Assembly: GCA_002071085.1 (NCBI GenBank)
Contig: MWEM01000021.1
Span: 1-43,173 of the forward strand
Source of the DNA: Thermotogota bacterium ADurb.Bin062
GTDB lineage: Bacteria; Thermotogota; Thermotogae; MWEM01
DNA: 43,173 nt
Direction of reading: 5' to 3'
In this document: positions 1 through 6,938 of the stretch, in pieces
Position numbering within the stretch: the first letter of the stretch is position 1
How the letters are laid out: each line of letters starts with the position of its first letter
Program-made: the position numbers and the translations under genes
The notes under the pieces: generated by a model
What the model was told of the DNA's origin: nothing
The model's database searches: none
The model's input: the letters and a program-made list of their open reading frames with translations, nothing else

Positions 1-224
1 ACATACCCCTCTTCCTGTTGCATCTTCACCCGAAAGAGCAGATCGAAAAAGTATTCCGAGAGGTCTTTCTCGATGTAACTGTCTGTTTCTATCGTTATCG
101 ATTCGGGATCGATTAACCGGACGATCTTCGGAGGCAGATAGTGCTGGATGAAGGACTTCGCCGTTTCGATATCTCCCATAACTTCTTTAAACAATTTGTC
201 GTGCGGTTTATTTATCTTCTCCAC
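1..224 (-). CDS. Rpn/YhgA-type PD-(D/E)XK nuclease, N-terminal part (cut by window edge)
   Basis: The reading frame starts at a GTG (224-222) preceded by a GGAGGG ribosome site six bases upstream and stays open to the left edge, giving about 74 residues. The opening KPHDKLFKEVMGD, followed by an LPPKIV segment and then EYFFDLLFRV, matches the start of the Rpn/transposase_31 (YhgA-like) family. In that family the Asp of the 'DLL' stretch belongs to the PD-(D/E)XK nuclease core. Known members are DNA nucleases that promote RecA-independent recombination. The rest of the nuclease core and the C-terminus lie outside the window. Its promoter (TATAAT complement at 255-260) is followed upstream by the left end of a repeat element. 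A second partial member lies at the right edge of the window. Family assignment rests on the N-terminal pattern only. Confidence 0.72.
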   Translation of the reverse strand, partial: MEKINKPHDKLFKEVMGDIETAKSFIQHYLPPKIVRLIDPESITIETDSYIEKDLSEYFFDLLFRVKMQQEEGY

Positions 225-254
225 GGGTATCCCTCCAGAATAAAGTCTCATCGG

Positions 255-300
255 ATTATACCGTAAAGGCGGGATTTTCGAAAAGGTAAAGTGCGTATAA
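255..300 (-). promoter_or_regulatory. Promoter of the left Rpn gene, abutting a repeat-element end
   Basis: On the minus strand a perfect TATAAT (260-255) lies about 30 bases before the GTG start. The end of the repeat element (its TTATAC, 300-295) lies 34 bases upstream of this -10. No good -35 hexamer is visible between them. Confidence 0.55.
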
Positions 301-826
301 TATCGAGGTGCAACAAAAAATAGAAAGAGGAGGAGCTCCGCCTATTGTCCTTCTTACGCCACGATGCCCGTGTGGGTTATCGCGGGGTAAGTGGTTTTTA
401 CGACCCCACGATCCGTCTTTTGATTTATATACGCCGCGATGGTGCGCCTGGGAACGCCGAACTTTAGTTCGGCATGTTTTAGAAGAGTAAATGATGGTTT
501 CGCACGGAGAACGCAGAGAACACAGTGGAAACATAAACCTGGCGTTAGCGCTCCTAAGCACCTCTCTTCTTTATAACCTTCGTGGCCTCCGTGTGAGCTT
601 TTTTTCAAGACATGCCAACTTAAAAGTTGGCGTTCCCAGCTCACGAAGTATCGCGCCGTCGCGAAAAGAAGAAGCGCTTACGCCGCGATGAGCCCGTACA
701 AAAGTGTATCGCGCCGTCGCGAAAAGCAGGGGCGCTTACGCCGCGATGACTACGTGGACCAAAAATCGCGCTATCGATTCTGGCCTTGTTTCTTGATGGC
801 GCCTCATAACTTGACCCGCACGCACT
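291..826 (+). repeat. Modular hairpin repeat element A, between Rpn and histidine kinase
   Basis: This 536-bp intergenic block holds no credible gene. Its left end carries GTATAATATCGAGG and its right end CCTCATAACTTGACC, which together form an imperfect terminal inverted repeat. Inside are, in order: an ATCGCGGGGT/ACCCCACGAT hairpin (about 380-412), a GCCGAACTTTAGTTCGGC hairpin (456-473), a purine-rich ACGCAGAGAACACAG segment (about 497-540), a GCCAACTTAAAAGTTGGC hairpin (614-631), two ATCGCG...CGCGAT hairpins (650-689 and 708-747), and the conserved right-terminal 50 bp (about 762-816). The same modules recur in the other elements of this window. Short open frames across it are by-products of the repeats. 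Both ends sit about 34 bp upstream of outward-facing -10 boxes. Confidence 0.85.
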
Positions 827-855
827 TGCATACTTCCCGCCTTTTATGGTACAAT
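811..855 (+). promoter_or_regulatory. Promoter at right end of repeat element A
   Basis: TTGACC (811-816, the element terminus) is followed after 33 bases by TGG-TACAAT (847-855), an extended -10 box. The spacing is twice the normal -35/-10 distance, so TTGACC is probably not a conventional -35. Transcription would start near 862 and run straight into the hairpin terminator at 882-904. Confidence 0.6.
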
Positions 856-881
856 CAATTGCTATTCTCGTCAATCTAATG

Positions 882-904
882 GACCCCTTCGAGGGTCTTT
901 TTTT
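882..904 (+). terminator. Intrinsic terminator or attenuator in the histidine kinase leader
   Basis: GACCC (882-886) pairs with GGGTC (893-897), and a run of seven T follows. It lies only some 20-40 nt after the predicted start from the 850 promoter and about 90 nt before the kinase start codon. It would therefore act as a leader attenuator, or insulate the kinase from the upstream promoter. Confidence 0.65.
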
Positions 905-953
905 CTCTTTTTTTCCTTTACTTCAGCCATTAAACCCACACACGGAAAAAACG

Positions 954-962
954 TGCTATACT
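954..962 (+). promoter_or_regulatory. Extended -10 promoter proximal to the histidine kinase
   Basis: TGC-TATACT at 954-962 is an extended -10 with no convincing -35. It lies after the terminator and about 30 bases before the TTG start, so it could give a kinase transcript that is independent of the element promoter. Confidence 0.45.
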
Positions 963-990
963 TCAATCAAATCCAAGTGGAGAGATCGCA

Positions 991-2178
991 TTGAATCCGA
1001 AATGGCTGAAAGCGCTCGCTTATGGGTTTGTGGGCTATCGAATTCTCACCGTCGAATTCCAACCGGGTGGTTCGGCGGCGTTGGCGCTGGTTTTATTGCT
1101 GGTCTTCATCTCGGTATCGCAATGGCGAAGCAACTACCTCACGGCGCGACCGTTCCTGTTTTGGGTCACAGCTGTGGCGGAAGTCGCGTTCTGCGTTTAC
1201 CTCTTTCACCGATATGGCGGTTTCCTTTCGATCTATCTCTTTTCGGCATTGATGGACACGACCTCCGCGTTCCGTCATCACCGTCGGGTCCTTCCCAGCT
1301 TGGCCGCGGTGGGCTTGTTCTTCGCGGTTTATTATCGGTTTTTTCCATCACAAGAGGCTTTCACCTTGTCGTTGGCGATTGCAGATCTTGTCTTGCTCCT
1401 TTTTTTTGCCGGGTTCTTGCTCTTTCTCCAGGAAGAGAAGAGTCGAAAGGTTGTCGCCCAGGAGTTGTACGATCAGCTGAGGAAGTCCGAAGACCGCTTG
1501 AAGGATGCGATTGGTGCGCTAGAACAATATTCGAGCACGATCGAAGAATTGACCTTGCTGCGAGAGCGCGCGCGCATCTCTCGCGAGCTACACGATAGTG
1601 TCGGCCATGCCCTCTCCACCCTGTCACTCCAGCTGAGGGCGATCCAAACCATCGTGGAGAAGGATGCCCCGAAAGCGAAGAGTATGCTGGACGAACTCGG
1701 GCAATTTGCACACAACGCGTTGGAAAACGTTCGACGCGCCGTTCGGGAGCTGCGACCTATAGAATTTGAGGCGTTCGAAGGGATCTTCGCCATCGAAGAG
1801 TTGGCGCGCAACTTCAGCAAACTCACGGGGATCGACACCCGTCTTCTCCTATCGCAAAACCGCTACCCGATGAACTCCGACCAAAGCCTCCAACTCTATC
1901 AGATCGTCAAAGAAAGCCTGAGCAACAGTATGCGTCACGGGAAAGCCCGCCACATCACCATCGCGCTCCAATTTTTGGAAGACCGCATCTATTCCCAGAT
2001 CAAAGATGACGGAGAGGGATGCGCCCAAATCGTTTTCGGGATGGGACTCAAGGGAATACGAGAGCGAACGATGTCGCTGGGTGGAGAGATGCGCGCCTTT
2101 TCGACACCGGGGAAAGGGTTCGAGCTCGTGGTCGAACTACCGAAACGGCCGTCTATGCCCGCGTCAAAGGTGGAGTGA
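991..2178 (+). CDS. Membrane sensor histidine kinase, NarL/DesK type (HisKA_3)
   Basis: A 395-residue two-component sensor. The N-terminal half has about five hydrophobic membrane segments (residues 10-150) and no obvious large extracytoplasmic domain, so it may sense a membrane or intramembrane signal, as DesK and LiaS types do. A short coiled coil leads to the HisKA_3 dimerisation box RISRELHDSVGHALS with the phospho-acceptor His201. The ATPase domain follows, with an N box (KESLSNSMRHG), a DDGEG box and GMGLKGIRERT near the end. The TTG start is chosen because GTGGAGAG sits eight bases upstream. The stop is two bases from the response regulator start, so the two are cotranscribed. The partner is the regulator at 2180, and the likely target is the ABC exporter just downstream, as in many LiaRS/BceRS-like arrangements. 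The signal is unknown. Confidence 0.9.
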   Translation: MNPKWLKALAYGFVGYRILTVEFQPGGSAALALVLLLVFISVSQWRSNYLTARPFLFWVTAVAEVAFCVYLFHRYGGFLSIYLFSALMDTTSAFRHHRRVLPSLAAVGLFFAVYYRFFPSQEAFTLSLAIADLVLLLFFAGFLLFLQEEKSRKVVAQELYDQLRKSEDRLKDAIGALEQYSSTIEELTLLRERARISRELHDSVGHALSTLSLQLRAIQTIVEKDAPKAKSMLDELGQFAHNALENVRRAVRELRPIEFEAFEGIFAIEELARNFSKLTGIDTRLLLSQNRYPMNSDQSLQLYQIVKESLSNSMRHGKARHITIALQFLEDRIYSQIKDDGEGCAQIVFGMGLKGIRERTMSLGGEMRAFSTPGKGFELVVELPKRPSMPASKVE

Positions 2179-2179
2179 G

Positions 2180-2824
2180 ATGATTCGACTTCTGATTGTG
2201 GACGATGAAAAGCTGATCTGCGAGGGGTTACGGGTGCTGATGGGGGTGTATGAGGATATTCAGGTCGTCGGGACCTGCGGGAACGGTTTGGAAGCGCTGC
2301 GTTTCTGCCGGCAGAACCCGGTGGATGTCGTTCTGATGGATATCCGGATGGAAAAATGCGATGGGGTCGAAGGGACCCGCTTGATCAAAGAGGCGAATCC
2401 GGCTATCAAGGTGGTCATTCTGACGACATTCCAAGACGAGGAGTACATCTACTCCGCCTTGTCGCTCGGAGCAAGCGGGTACTTGCTGAAAGACAGTTCC
2501 AGCGATCGGATCTACGAAGCCATACGGAGTGCGCATTTTGGGAACGTGGCCGTGCATCCCGAAATCGTGAAGCGTATGGTCAGCGCGAAGGAAACGCCGT
2601 TAGCGAAAGATAAGATCAAAAAAGCTTATCAATTGACCGACAAAGAGCTCGAGCTCATCGGGTTCGTCTGCCAGGGGCTATCCAATAAAGAGATCGGTGA
2701 AAAGCTGTTCCTCACCGAAGGAACAGTGAAGAACAACATTGGAAAGATCCTTTCCAAGCTGAACCTGCGTGACCGCACCCAGATGATCATCTTCGCCTTC
2801 CAAAACCATCTGGTAGAGTCATAG
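2180..2824 (+). CDS. NarL/LuxR-family response regulator
   Basis: A 214-residue regulator. The receiver domain (1-120) shows the acidic pair D8/D9, phospho-acceptor D54 in VVLMDIRM, a conserved Thr in VVILTTF and Lys in YLLKDSS. A C-terminal LuxR/GerE helix-turn-helix (about 145-205) carries LTDKELELIGFVCQGLSNKEIGE. The ATG at 2180 follows the kinase stop by one base, with GGTGGAG upstream. A longer in-frame extension to 2006 overlaps kinase coding sequence and is rejected. It should be phosphorylated by the kinase at 991. Two 19-bp direct repeats 32 bp apart lie between it and the exporter operon and are candidate binding sites for this protein. Confidence 0.92.
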   Translation: MIRLLIVDDEKLICEGLRVLMGVYEDIQVVGTCGNGLEALRFCRQNPVDVVLMDIRMEKCDGVEGTRLIKEANPAIKVVILTTFQDEEYIYSALSLGASGYLLKDSSSDRIYEAIRSAHFGNVAVHPEIVKRMVSAKETPLAKDKIKKAYQLTDKELELIGFVCQGLSNKEIGEKLFLTEGTVKNNIGKILSKLNLRDRTQMIIFAFQNHLVES

Positions 2825-2843
2825 CCCAATCGTGACCTCTGGT

Positions 2844-2894
2844 GATGACCTAAGTCACTTCCATATCCCGCGAACGATGCCCTAGGCTACTTCC
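2844..2894 (+). promoter_or_regulatory. Tandem direct repeats before ABC exporter: candidate response-regulator sites
   Basis: Two copies, at 2844-2862 (GATGACCTAAGTCACTTCC) and 2876-2894 (GATGCCCTAGGCTACTTCC), match at 15 of 19 positions and start exactly 32 bp apart, about three helical turns. The second copy ends 19 bp before the TATAAT at 2914, where an activator would contact RNA polymerase. Confidence 0.5.
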
Positions 2895-2913
2895 CATTCT
2901 GTGTGAAACCCTC

Positions 2914-2919
2914 TATAAT
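2914..2919 (+). promoter_or_regulatory. -10 box of the ABC exporter operon
   Basis: A perfect TATAAT about 36 bases before the ATG at 2955. The sequence 17 bases upstream (TTCCCA) is a poor -35 and is overlapped by the second direct repeat, consistent with an activator-dependent promoter. Confidence 0.55.
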
Positions 2920-2954
2920 GCGGTAAAAGATTGACACAAAAGGAGGTTTTCACG

Positions 2955-3893
2955 ATGTACGAGATTTCTATACAGAACGTGACCAAGCGATACGACGATC
3001 AATTGGCTCTGGACAACGTGTCCTTGCGCATCGAGGAGGGCGAGATTTTCGGGTTGTTGGGCCCGAACGGCGCGGGGAAGACGACCTTGATCCATCTGCT
3101 ATGTGGACTGATCGGGATGGACAGCGGGGATATCCTGATCGGAGGTCGGTCGATGAAAAAATCGCCGGAAAAACTCAAAGCGTTGATCGGCTACGTCCCC
3201 CAGGAGATCGTCCTCTTCGACACACTTACCGTGAAGGATAATCTGGAGTACTTCGGGCGGCTGTACCACCTCTCCGGAACCCGATTGAAAGAGAAGATAC
3301 AATCTGCGCTCGCGATCACCGGGTTGAAAGACCACCACAAGCAGAAGGTGAAGAAGATGTCCGGCGGGATGAAACGTCGGCTGAACATCGCGTGCGCGAT
3401 CCTACACGACCCCAAGATCCTGGTACTGGACGAACCAACGGTCGGAGTGGATCCCCAGTCTCGGAACCATATCCTCGAAGCCATCCGAGAAATGAACCGC
3501 ACGCAGAAAATGACCGTTCTGTACACTTCTCACTATATGGAAGAGGCGGAAGCGCTCTGTGACCGACTGATGATCCTCGACCTGGGAAAAGAACTCGTAC
3601 AGGGCACCAAAACCGAGATCATCAGAACGGTGACGAACGAATCGGTGGTCGAAATCTTGACGGATTACCTTCCAACCGGCATCACAGAGGCCTTTCAGGA
3701 GGTGCCGGGTGTGAAAAAAGCATCTGTCAGGGACGGAAAAATACATTTGATCGTTGATTCGAGCGATCCTATCGTCGAAAAGGCCGTTCGGCTTCTCGAT
3801 GGGTTAGAGGTCAAGGTCCGCAACCTTTCAGTAGACAACCCCACCTTAGAAACGGTCTTTCTGAGCATCACCGGGAAGGCATTAAGGGATTAG
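2955..3893 (+). CDS. ABC-2 type exporter, ATP-binding subunit
   Basis: A 312-residue cytoplasmic ATPase of the drug/multidrug exporter (CcmA/DrrA-like) class. Walker A is GPNGAGKT (residues 36-43), a Q-loop lies in GYVPQE, the signature is MSGGMKRRL (135-143), and Walker B is ILVLDEP (about 155-161), followed by TSHYMEEAE with the switch His. The C-terminal 90 residues form the extra domain typical of this class. The ATG at 2955 is preceded by AGGAGG eight bases upstream, which favours it over the ORF start at 2931. It pairs with the two permeases that follow and is probably controlled by the two-component system upstream. The substrate cannot be told from sequence; antimicrobial peptides, drugs or lipids are typical. 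Confidence 0.92.
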   Translation: MYEISIQNVTKRYDDQLALDNVSLRIEEGEIFGLLGPNGAGKTTLIHLLCGLIGMDSGDILIGGRSMKKSPEKLKALIGYVPQEIVLFDTLTVKDNLEYFGRLYHLSGTRLKEKIQSALAITGLKDHHKQKVKKMSGGMKRRLNIACAILHDPKILVLDEPTVGVDPQSRNHILEAIREMNRTQKMTVLYTSHYMEEAEALCDRLMILDLGKELVQGTKTEIIRTVTNESVVEILTDYLPTGITEAFQEVPGVKKASVRDGKIHLIVDSSDPIVEKAVRLLDGLEVKVRNLSVDNPTLETVFLSITGKALRD

Positions 3894-3904
3894 GGGGGAC
3901 GCAT

Positions 3905-5041
3905 ATGTTCGACAGCGTATGGAAAGCAACGGGCGCTATCTTTTCTAAAGACTTCAAAGTGATTAAAAGCCAGGGGTTTTCGACGCTCCTCCTCTTTCTC
4001 TTTCTTTTGGCGTTAGGCTTACTATATGGATTGATGTATCAGAACGTTTTCGATCAAAATATCCACTGGACACCCTTGCCCGTTTTCATCTTCGATGAGA
4101 CAGGAAGTTCAGAGCCCGGCTTCGCCGAAGACCTGCTGAGCCCAGATCGGTTTCCTTTTATCGAGCTTCATAAGGCCTTTTCCAGTCTCGACTTCGAGGA
4201 AGGATTGGCAAATCAGAAAAATGCGGTCGGGCTTTTGATCAAAGAGGAGGAAGGGCAGACCAAGATCTATTGGCGCTCTGTCGGTGAGAAGAGCATAGAG
4301 AAGAACATTCTTTTCCAGGCAATCGAAAAGGGGGTAGAAGAGGCGCTATGGCATACGAGGACCTACGCGATTCTCGGGCCCCGAGCTGCGGATTTTATGA
4401 CCGAGTGGGAGATCCTCGCCGCCCGCCCCCTCATACGCGAGGTTCCTCGGGAAGACATCCGGGTGCTGTCGTCGCTTGAGTACTATCTGATCTCGTTGTT
4501 CACGGGCTTCTGTATTCTATTTACGACAGAGTTCGTCCGAGATCGAGAACAAAGGTTGATAGCGCGTTCGTTTACCGCGGGTATAAGGAAGTCGACGCTC
4601 TACTGGTCGAATTTCCTGTCGAACTTCGTATTGGTTTTTGCAGTAGCTCTTGTGTACTTCACGATCGTTTTCGGGATATTCCTTCGAATTCCTGTCCCGT
4701 TGGGGCCTTTTTTTGGCGCGGTTATCGTACAGGCTATGGTCGTATCCGCCTTCCAATCGTTGTTGGGCGGAGTGTGTAAAAATCGGAAAGTCGAACTCGT
4801 CATTAGCCTCCTGGCCTTATTCACGATGCTGTATTTAGGCGGCGCCTTTTTTCCGGTGGAGGTAATGGCTTTGGAAAGGATCGCAGAGTTTATGCCAAAC
4901 TTTCAGCTGTTCAAACTCTACGAGGGCCTTGTTTTAGGACATCCTGGCCTCGACGCGACGCGTTTGGGGATCCTTTTCGCCCAGTCGGCGGTGATGGCCC
5001 TCGTCGGTTGGTTCGTTTTCAAAAAAAGCGAGGTGTTATAG
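3905..5041 (+). CDS. ABC-2 type exporter permease, first subunit
   Basis: A 378-residue membrane protein with ABC-2 permease topology. One N-terminal membrane helix (about residues 24-44) is followed by a large extracytoplasmic domain (about 50-190) and then five or six helices to the C-terminus, ending in a short basic tail. The ATG at 3905 follows TAGGGGGGACGCAT, giving a ribosome site 6-8 bases away. It starts 12 bases after the ATPase gene and is followed one base later by a second permease of the same type. The pair probably forms the heterodimeric channel of the exporter. No substrate-specific motif is recognisable. Confidence 0.85.
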   Translation: MFDSVWKATGAIFSKDFKVIKSQGFSTLLLFLFLLALGLLYGLMYQNVFDQNIHWTPLPVFIFDETGSSEPGFAEDLLSPDRFPFIELHKAFSSLDFEEGLANQKNAVGLLIKEEEGQTKIYWRSVGEKSIEKNILFQAIEKGVEEALWHTRTYAILGPRAADFMTEWEILAARPLIREVPREDIRVLSSLEYYLISLFTGFCILFTTEFVRDREQRLIARSFTAGIRKSTLYWSNFLSNFVLVFAVALVYFTIVFGIFLRIPVPLGPFFGAVIVQAMVVSAFQSLLGGVCKNRKVELVISLLALFTMLYLGGAFFPVEVMALERIAEFMPNFQLFKLYEGLVLGHPGLDATRLGILFAQSAVMALVGWFVFKKSEVL

Positions 5042-5042
5042 A

Positions 5043-6155
5043 ATGCGACTTCACGTACTGTATGGAAACTTCCGGCGGGTGATCAAGGACCCGATACTCA
5101 TACTCACGATATTTTCCCTTCCGCTTATCGGAATTCTCATCCTGTCCCTCTTGGTGCACGGTGGTGAGGTCATCCAGCAGGTTCCTGTTGGCGTGATCGA
5201 CTTGGAGAGAACCCCCCTCTCAGAACACCTGATAGACAGGTTAAAAACCGATAAGAATTACGAAGTCTCACTCTACGCGGCGGACCAAGGGCAAACGCTT
5301 TTCGAAAACCGGCGGCTTGGGGCGCTTATCACCATACCGGAAGGCTTCACCGCAAGCTTTCGTACGGAAACGCCCAAAGAGATCCTGTTCAGTGTGCTGC
5401 CGACCATCCCCTCCGGAATGATCGAGGCTAGCCTGCAAGACGGTTTACGTCAGGCAGTTCGGGATGACTGGCTCCGAGGCGATACGCCGCGCCCGGACCT
5501 CGACTCCGCGGTTTCTGACAGCCCGATCGCGTTGGTGACGCCCGAACCCGAGAAAGGCTCGACGAATACGATCGTCCTGAACATTATCATTTTCATTATG
5601 ATGTTTTCGGCTACCTTTATCGCGTCGGATCTCCTCCAACTCCGACAAAAGAACCTGTTGTTTCGATTTTACGCGACACCGAACTCACCCACGGGTATCG
5701 CGCTTTCGATTCTTGGATCGATGCTCGCTTTGGTTGCGTTGCATACCCTCCTGTTGTTCATCGTTGGATCGGTTTTTTCACCCGCCCCATTGATCCAGAA
5801 CGATCTCTTGGGAGGGGTGATGCTCCTCGGTTCTTTCCTGCTGGTCACGCTCAGCCTCGGGGTGTTGATCGGCCGAATCTGCCGACGTCCGTCGATGATT
5901 TCAATCGTTTCCAACCTGATCATCATCCCCACAGGGGTGATCAGCGGTACGTTCGTCCCAAAAGAGTTCCTGCCGGAAGCGGTCTACAAACTGGCGGTTT
6001 TAGCGCCGCAGTATTGGGTTATCAATGGCATAGAACGCTTGAACCGCGCCGAAGGATTCCTCTCAGTTGTACCAAACACCCTCATCCTTCTCCTCTTCGC
6101 GTTTTGCCTCTTTTCCGCAGGGATATTCCGTTTTCGAGAAATGGTCAAACCTTAA
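5043..6155 (+). CDS. ABC-2 type exporter permease, second subunit
   Basis: A 370-residue membrane protein with the same layout as its upstream neighbour. An N-terminal helix (about 17-38) is followed by an extracytoplasmic domain with the PVGVIDLERTPLS segment typical of ABC-2 (YhgE/Pip-like) proteins, then about six C-terminal helices. It begins one base after the preceding stop, so translation is probably coupled. With the ATPase at 2955 and permease at 3905 it completes an ABC exporter. The next 780 bases hold a repeat element and a leader, so this gene ends the operon. Confidence 0.85.
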   Translation: MRLHVLYGNFRRVIKDPILILTIFSLPLIGILILSLLVHGGEVIQQVPVGVIDLERTPLSEHLIDRLKTDKNYEVSLYAADQGQTLFENRRLGALITIPEGFTASFRTETPKEILFSVLPTIPSGMIEASLQDGLRQAVRDDWLRGDTPRPDLDSAVSDSPIALVTPEPEKGSTNTIVLNIIIFIMMFSATFIASDLLQLRQKNLLFRFYATPNSPTGIALSILGSMLALVALHTLLLFIVGSVFSPAPLIQNDLLGGVMLLGSFLLVTLSLGVLIGRICRRPSMISIVSNLIIIPTGVISGTFVPKEFLPEAVYKLAVLAPQYWVINGIERLNRAEGFLSVVPNTLILLLFAFCLFSAGIFRFREMVKP

Positions 6156-6179
6156 CATTCGAGCCCTCGATAACCGAAT

Positions 6180-6655
6180 CAAAAACGTATCGCGCCTCGA
6201 GAAAAAAAGGGGCGCTTACGCCGCGATGCTCAGGTGAGTTATCGCGGGGTAACCAACGGGACCCCGCGATCCCTTCTTCGCTCTTCTAAAGAGGGTATCG
6301 CGCCGTCGCGAAAAGAAAGGACGCTTACGCCGCGATGCCTACAAGGTTATCGCGGGGTAAGTGGTTTTTACGACCCCGCGATCCCCACCCTTTGCCATTT
6401 TTTCCTCTGTGTTCTCCGTGCCCTCTGTGCGAACCCTGTTTTTTGATCTTCGGAAACGAATGAACGGGGTATCGCGCCGTCGCGAGAAGAAGGGACGTTC
6501 ACGCCGCGATGCTCAGGTGGGTTATCGCGGGGTAACCAACGGGACCCCGCGATTCGCCTTTTGCCCTTCTCAAAAATGTATCGCGACGTCGCGAAAAATC
6601 GCGCGATTGATTCCAACCTTGTTTCTTGATAGCACCCCATAACTTGACAGGCACG
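6180..6655 (+). repeat. Modular hairpin repeat element C, upstream of the sugar importer
   Basis: An intergenic block made of the same modules as the other elements. Perfect ATCGCGGGGT...ACCCCGCGAT hairpins occur near 6242-6272, 6353-6382 and 6522-6552. ATCGCGCCGTCGCG-type hairpins occur near 6188-6227, 6298-6337 and 6470-6510. A TCTGTGTTCTCCGTGCCC segment lies near 6408-6428, and the conserved right terminus ends in CCCCATAACTTGACA (6635-6649). The left terminus is not recognisable, so the element may be truncated beside the permease gene. The open frames within it (for example 6361-6642) are not credible genes. Confidence 0.82.
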
Positions 6656-6689
6656 TCTTTTTTGTATTTCTCGAGTTTTGGTATATAAT
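6644..6689 (+). promoter_or_regulatory. Promoter at the end of repeat element C, for the sugar importer operon
   Basis: TTGACA (6644-6649) is the element terminus. After 34 bases comes TATAAT (6684-6689) within TTGGTATATAAT. Transcription would start near 6696, about 240 nt before malE-like translation. Confidence 0.6.
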
Positions 6690-6938
6690 TAAGAGCGGGA
6701 AACGCAAAATGCCATTGTGATTCCATTCTTATTTCTTCTGTTCAGTCGTCTTTTGTGTGGGGTCAACTTCTCTTATCCAACAGCCGGAAAGATTCGGCCA
6801 GAAGTGTCGAGCTGCTTAGTCATACCTGTTTTTGTGCGTCACCGTTTGAAATGTGCCTTAGGCGCTCGGGGCGCTATGATTTTTAGAGAAATAATCCTTT
6901 ATTCTTTTAGGAATCAATCCCATTTTGGAGGTGTCAGT
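6690..6938 (+). promoter_or_regulatory. Long untranslated leader of the sugar importer operon
   Basis: About 245 nt separate the predicted start of transcription from the ATG at 6939. The frame is open back to a GTG at 6717, but that part has no ribosome site and is unlike the signal peptide that follows. A small hairpin TAGGCGC...GCGCTA followed by TGATTTTT (about 6858-6886) resembles a weak attenuator. No known riboswitch class is recognised. Confidence 0.35.

Noticed and set aside
811..855. Element-terminal TTGAC read as an ordinary -35 box
   Set aside because: The spacer to the -10 is 33-36 bases, about twice the norm. No -10 appears at 16-18 bases, and rimP has its own -35 in between.
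846..1598. 250-residue plus-strand frame overlapping the histidine kinase
   Set aside because: It runs through the leader terminator and the kinase in another frame; the kinase frame has all family motifs.
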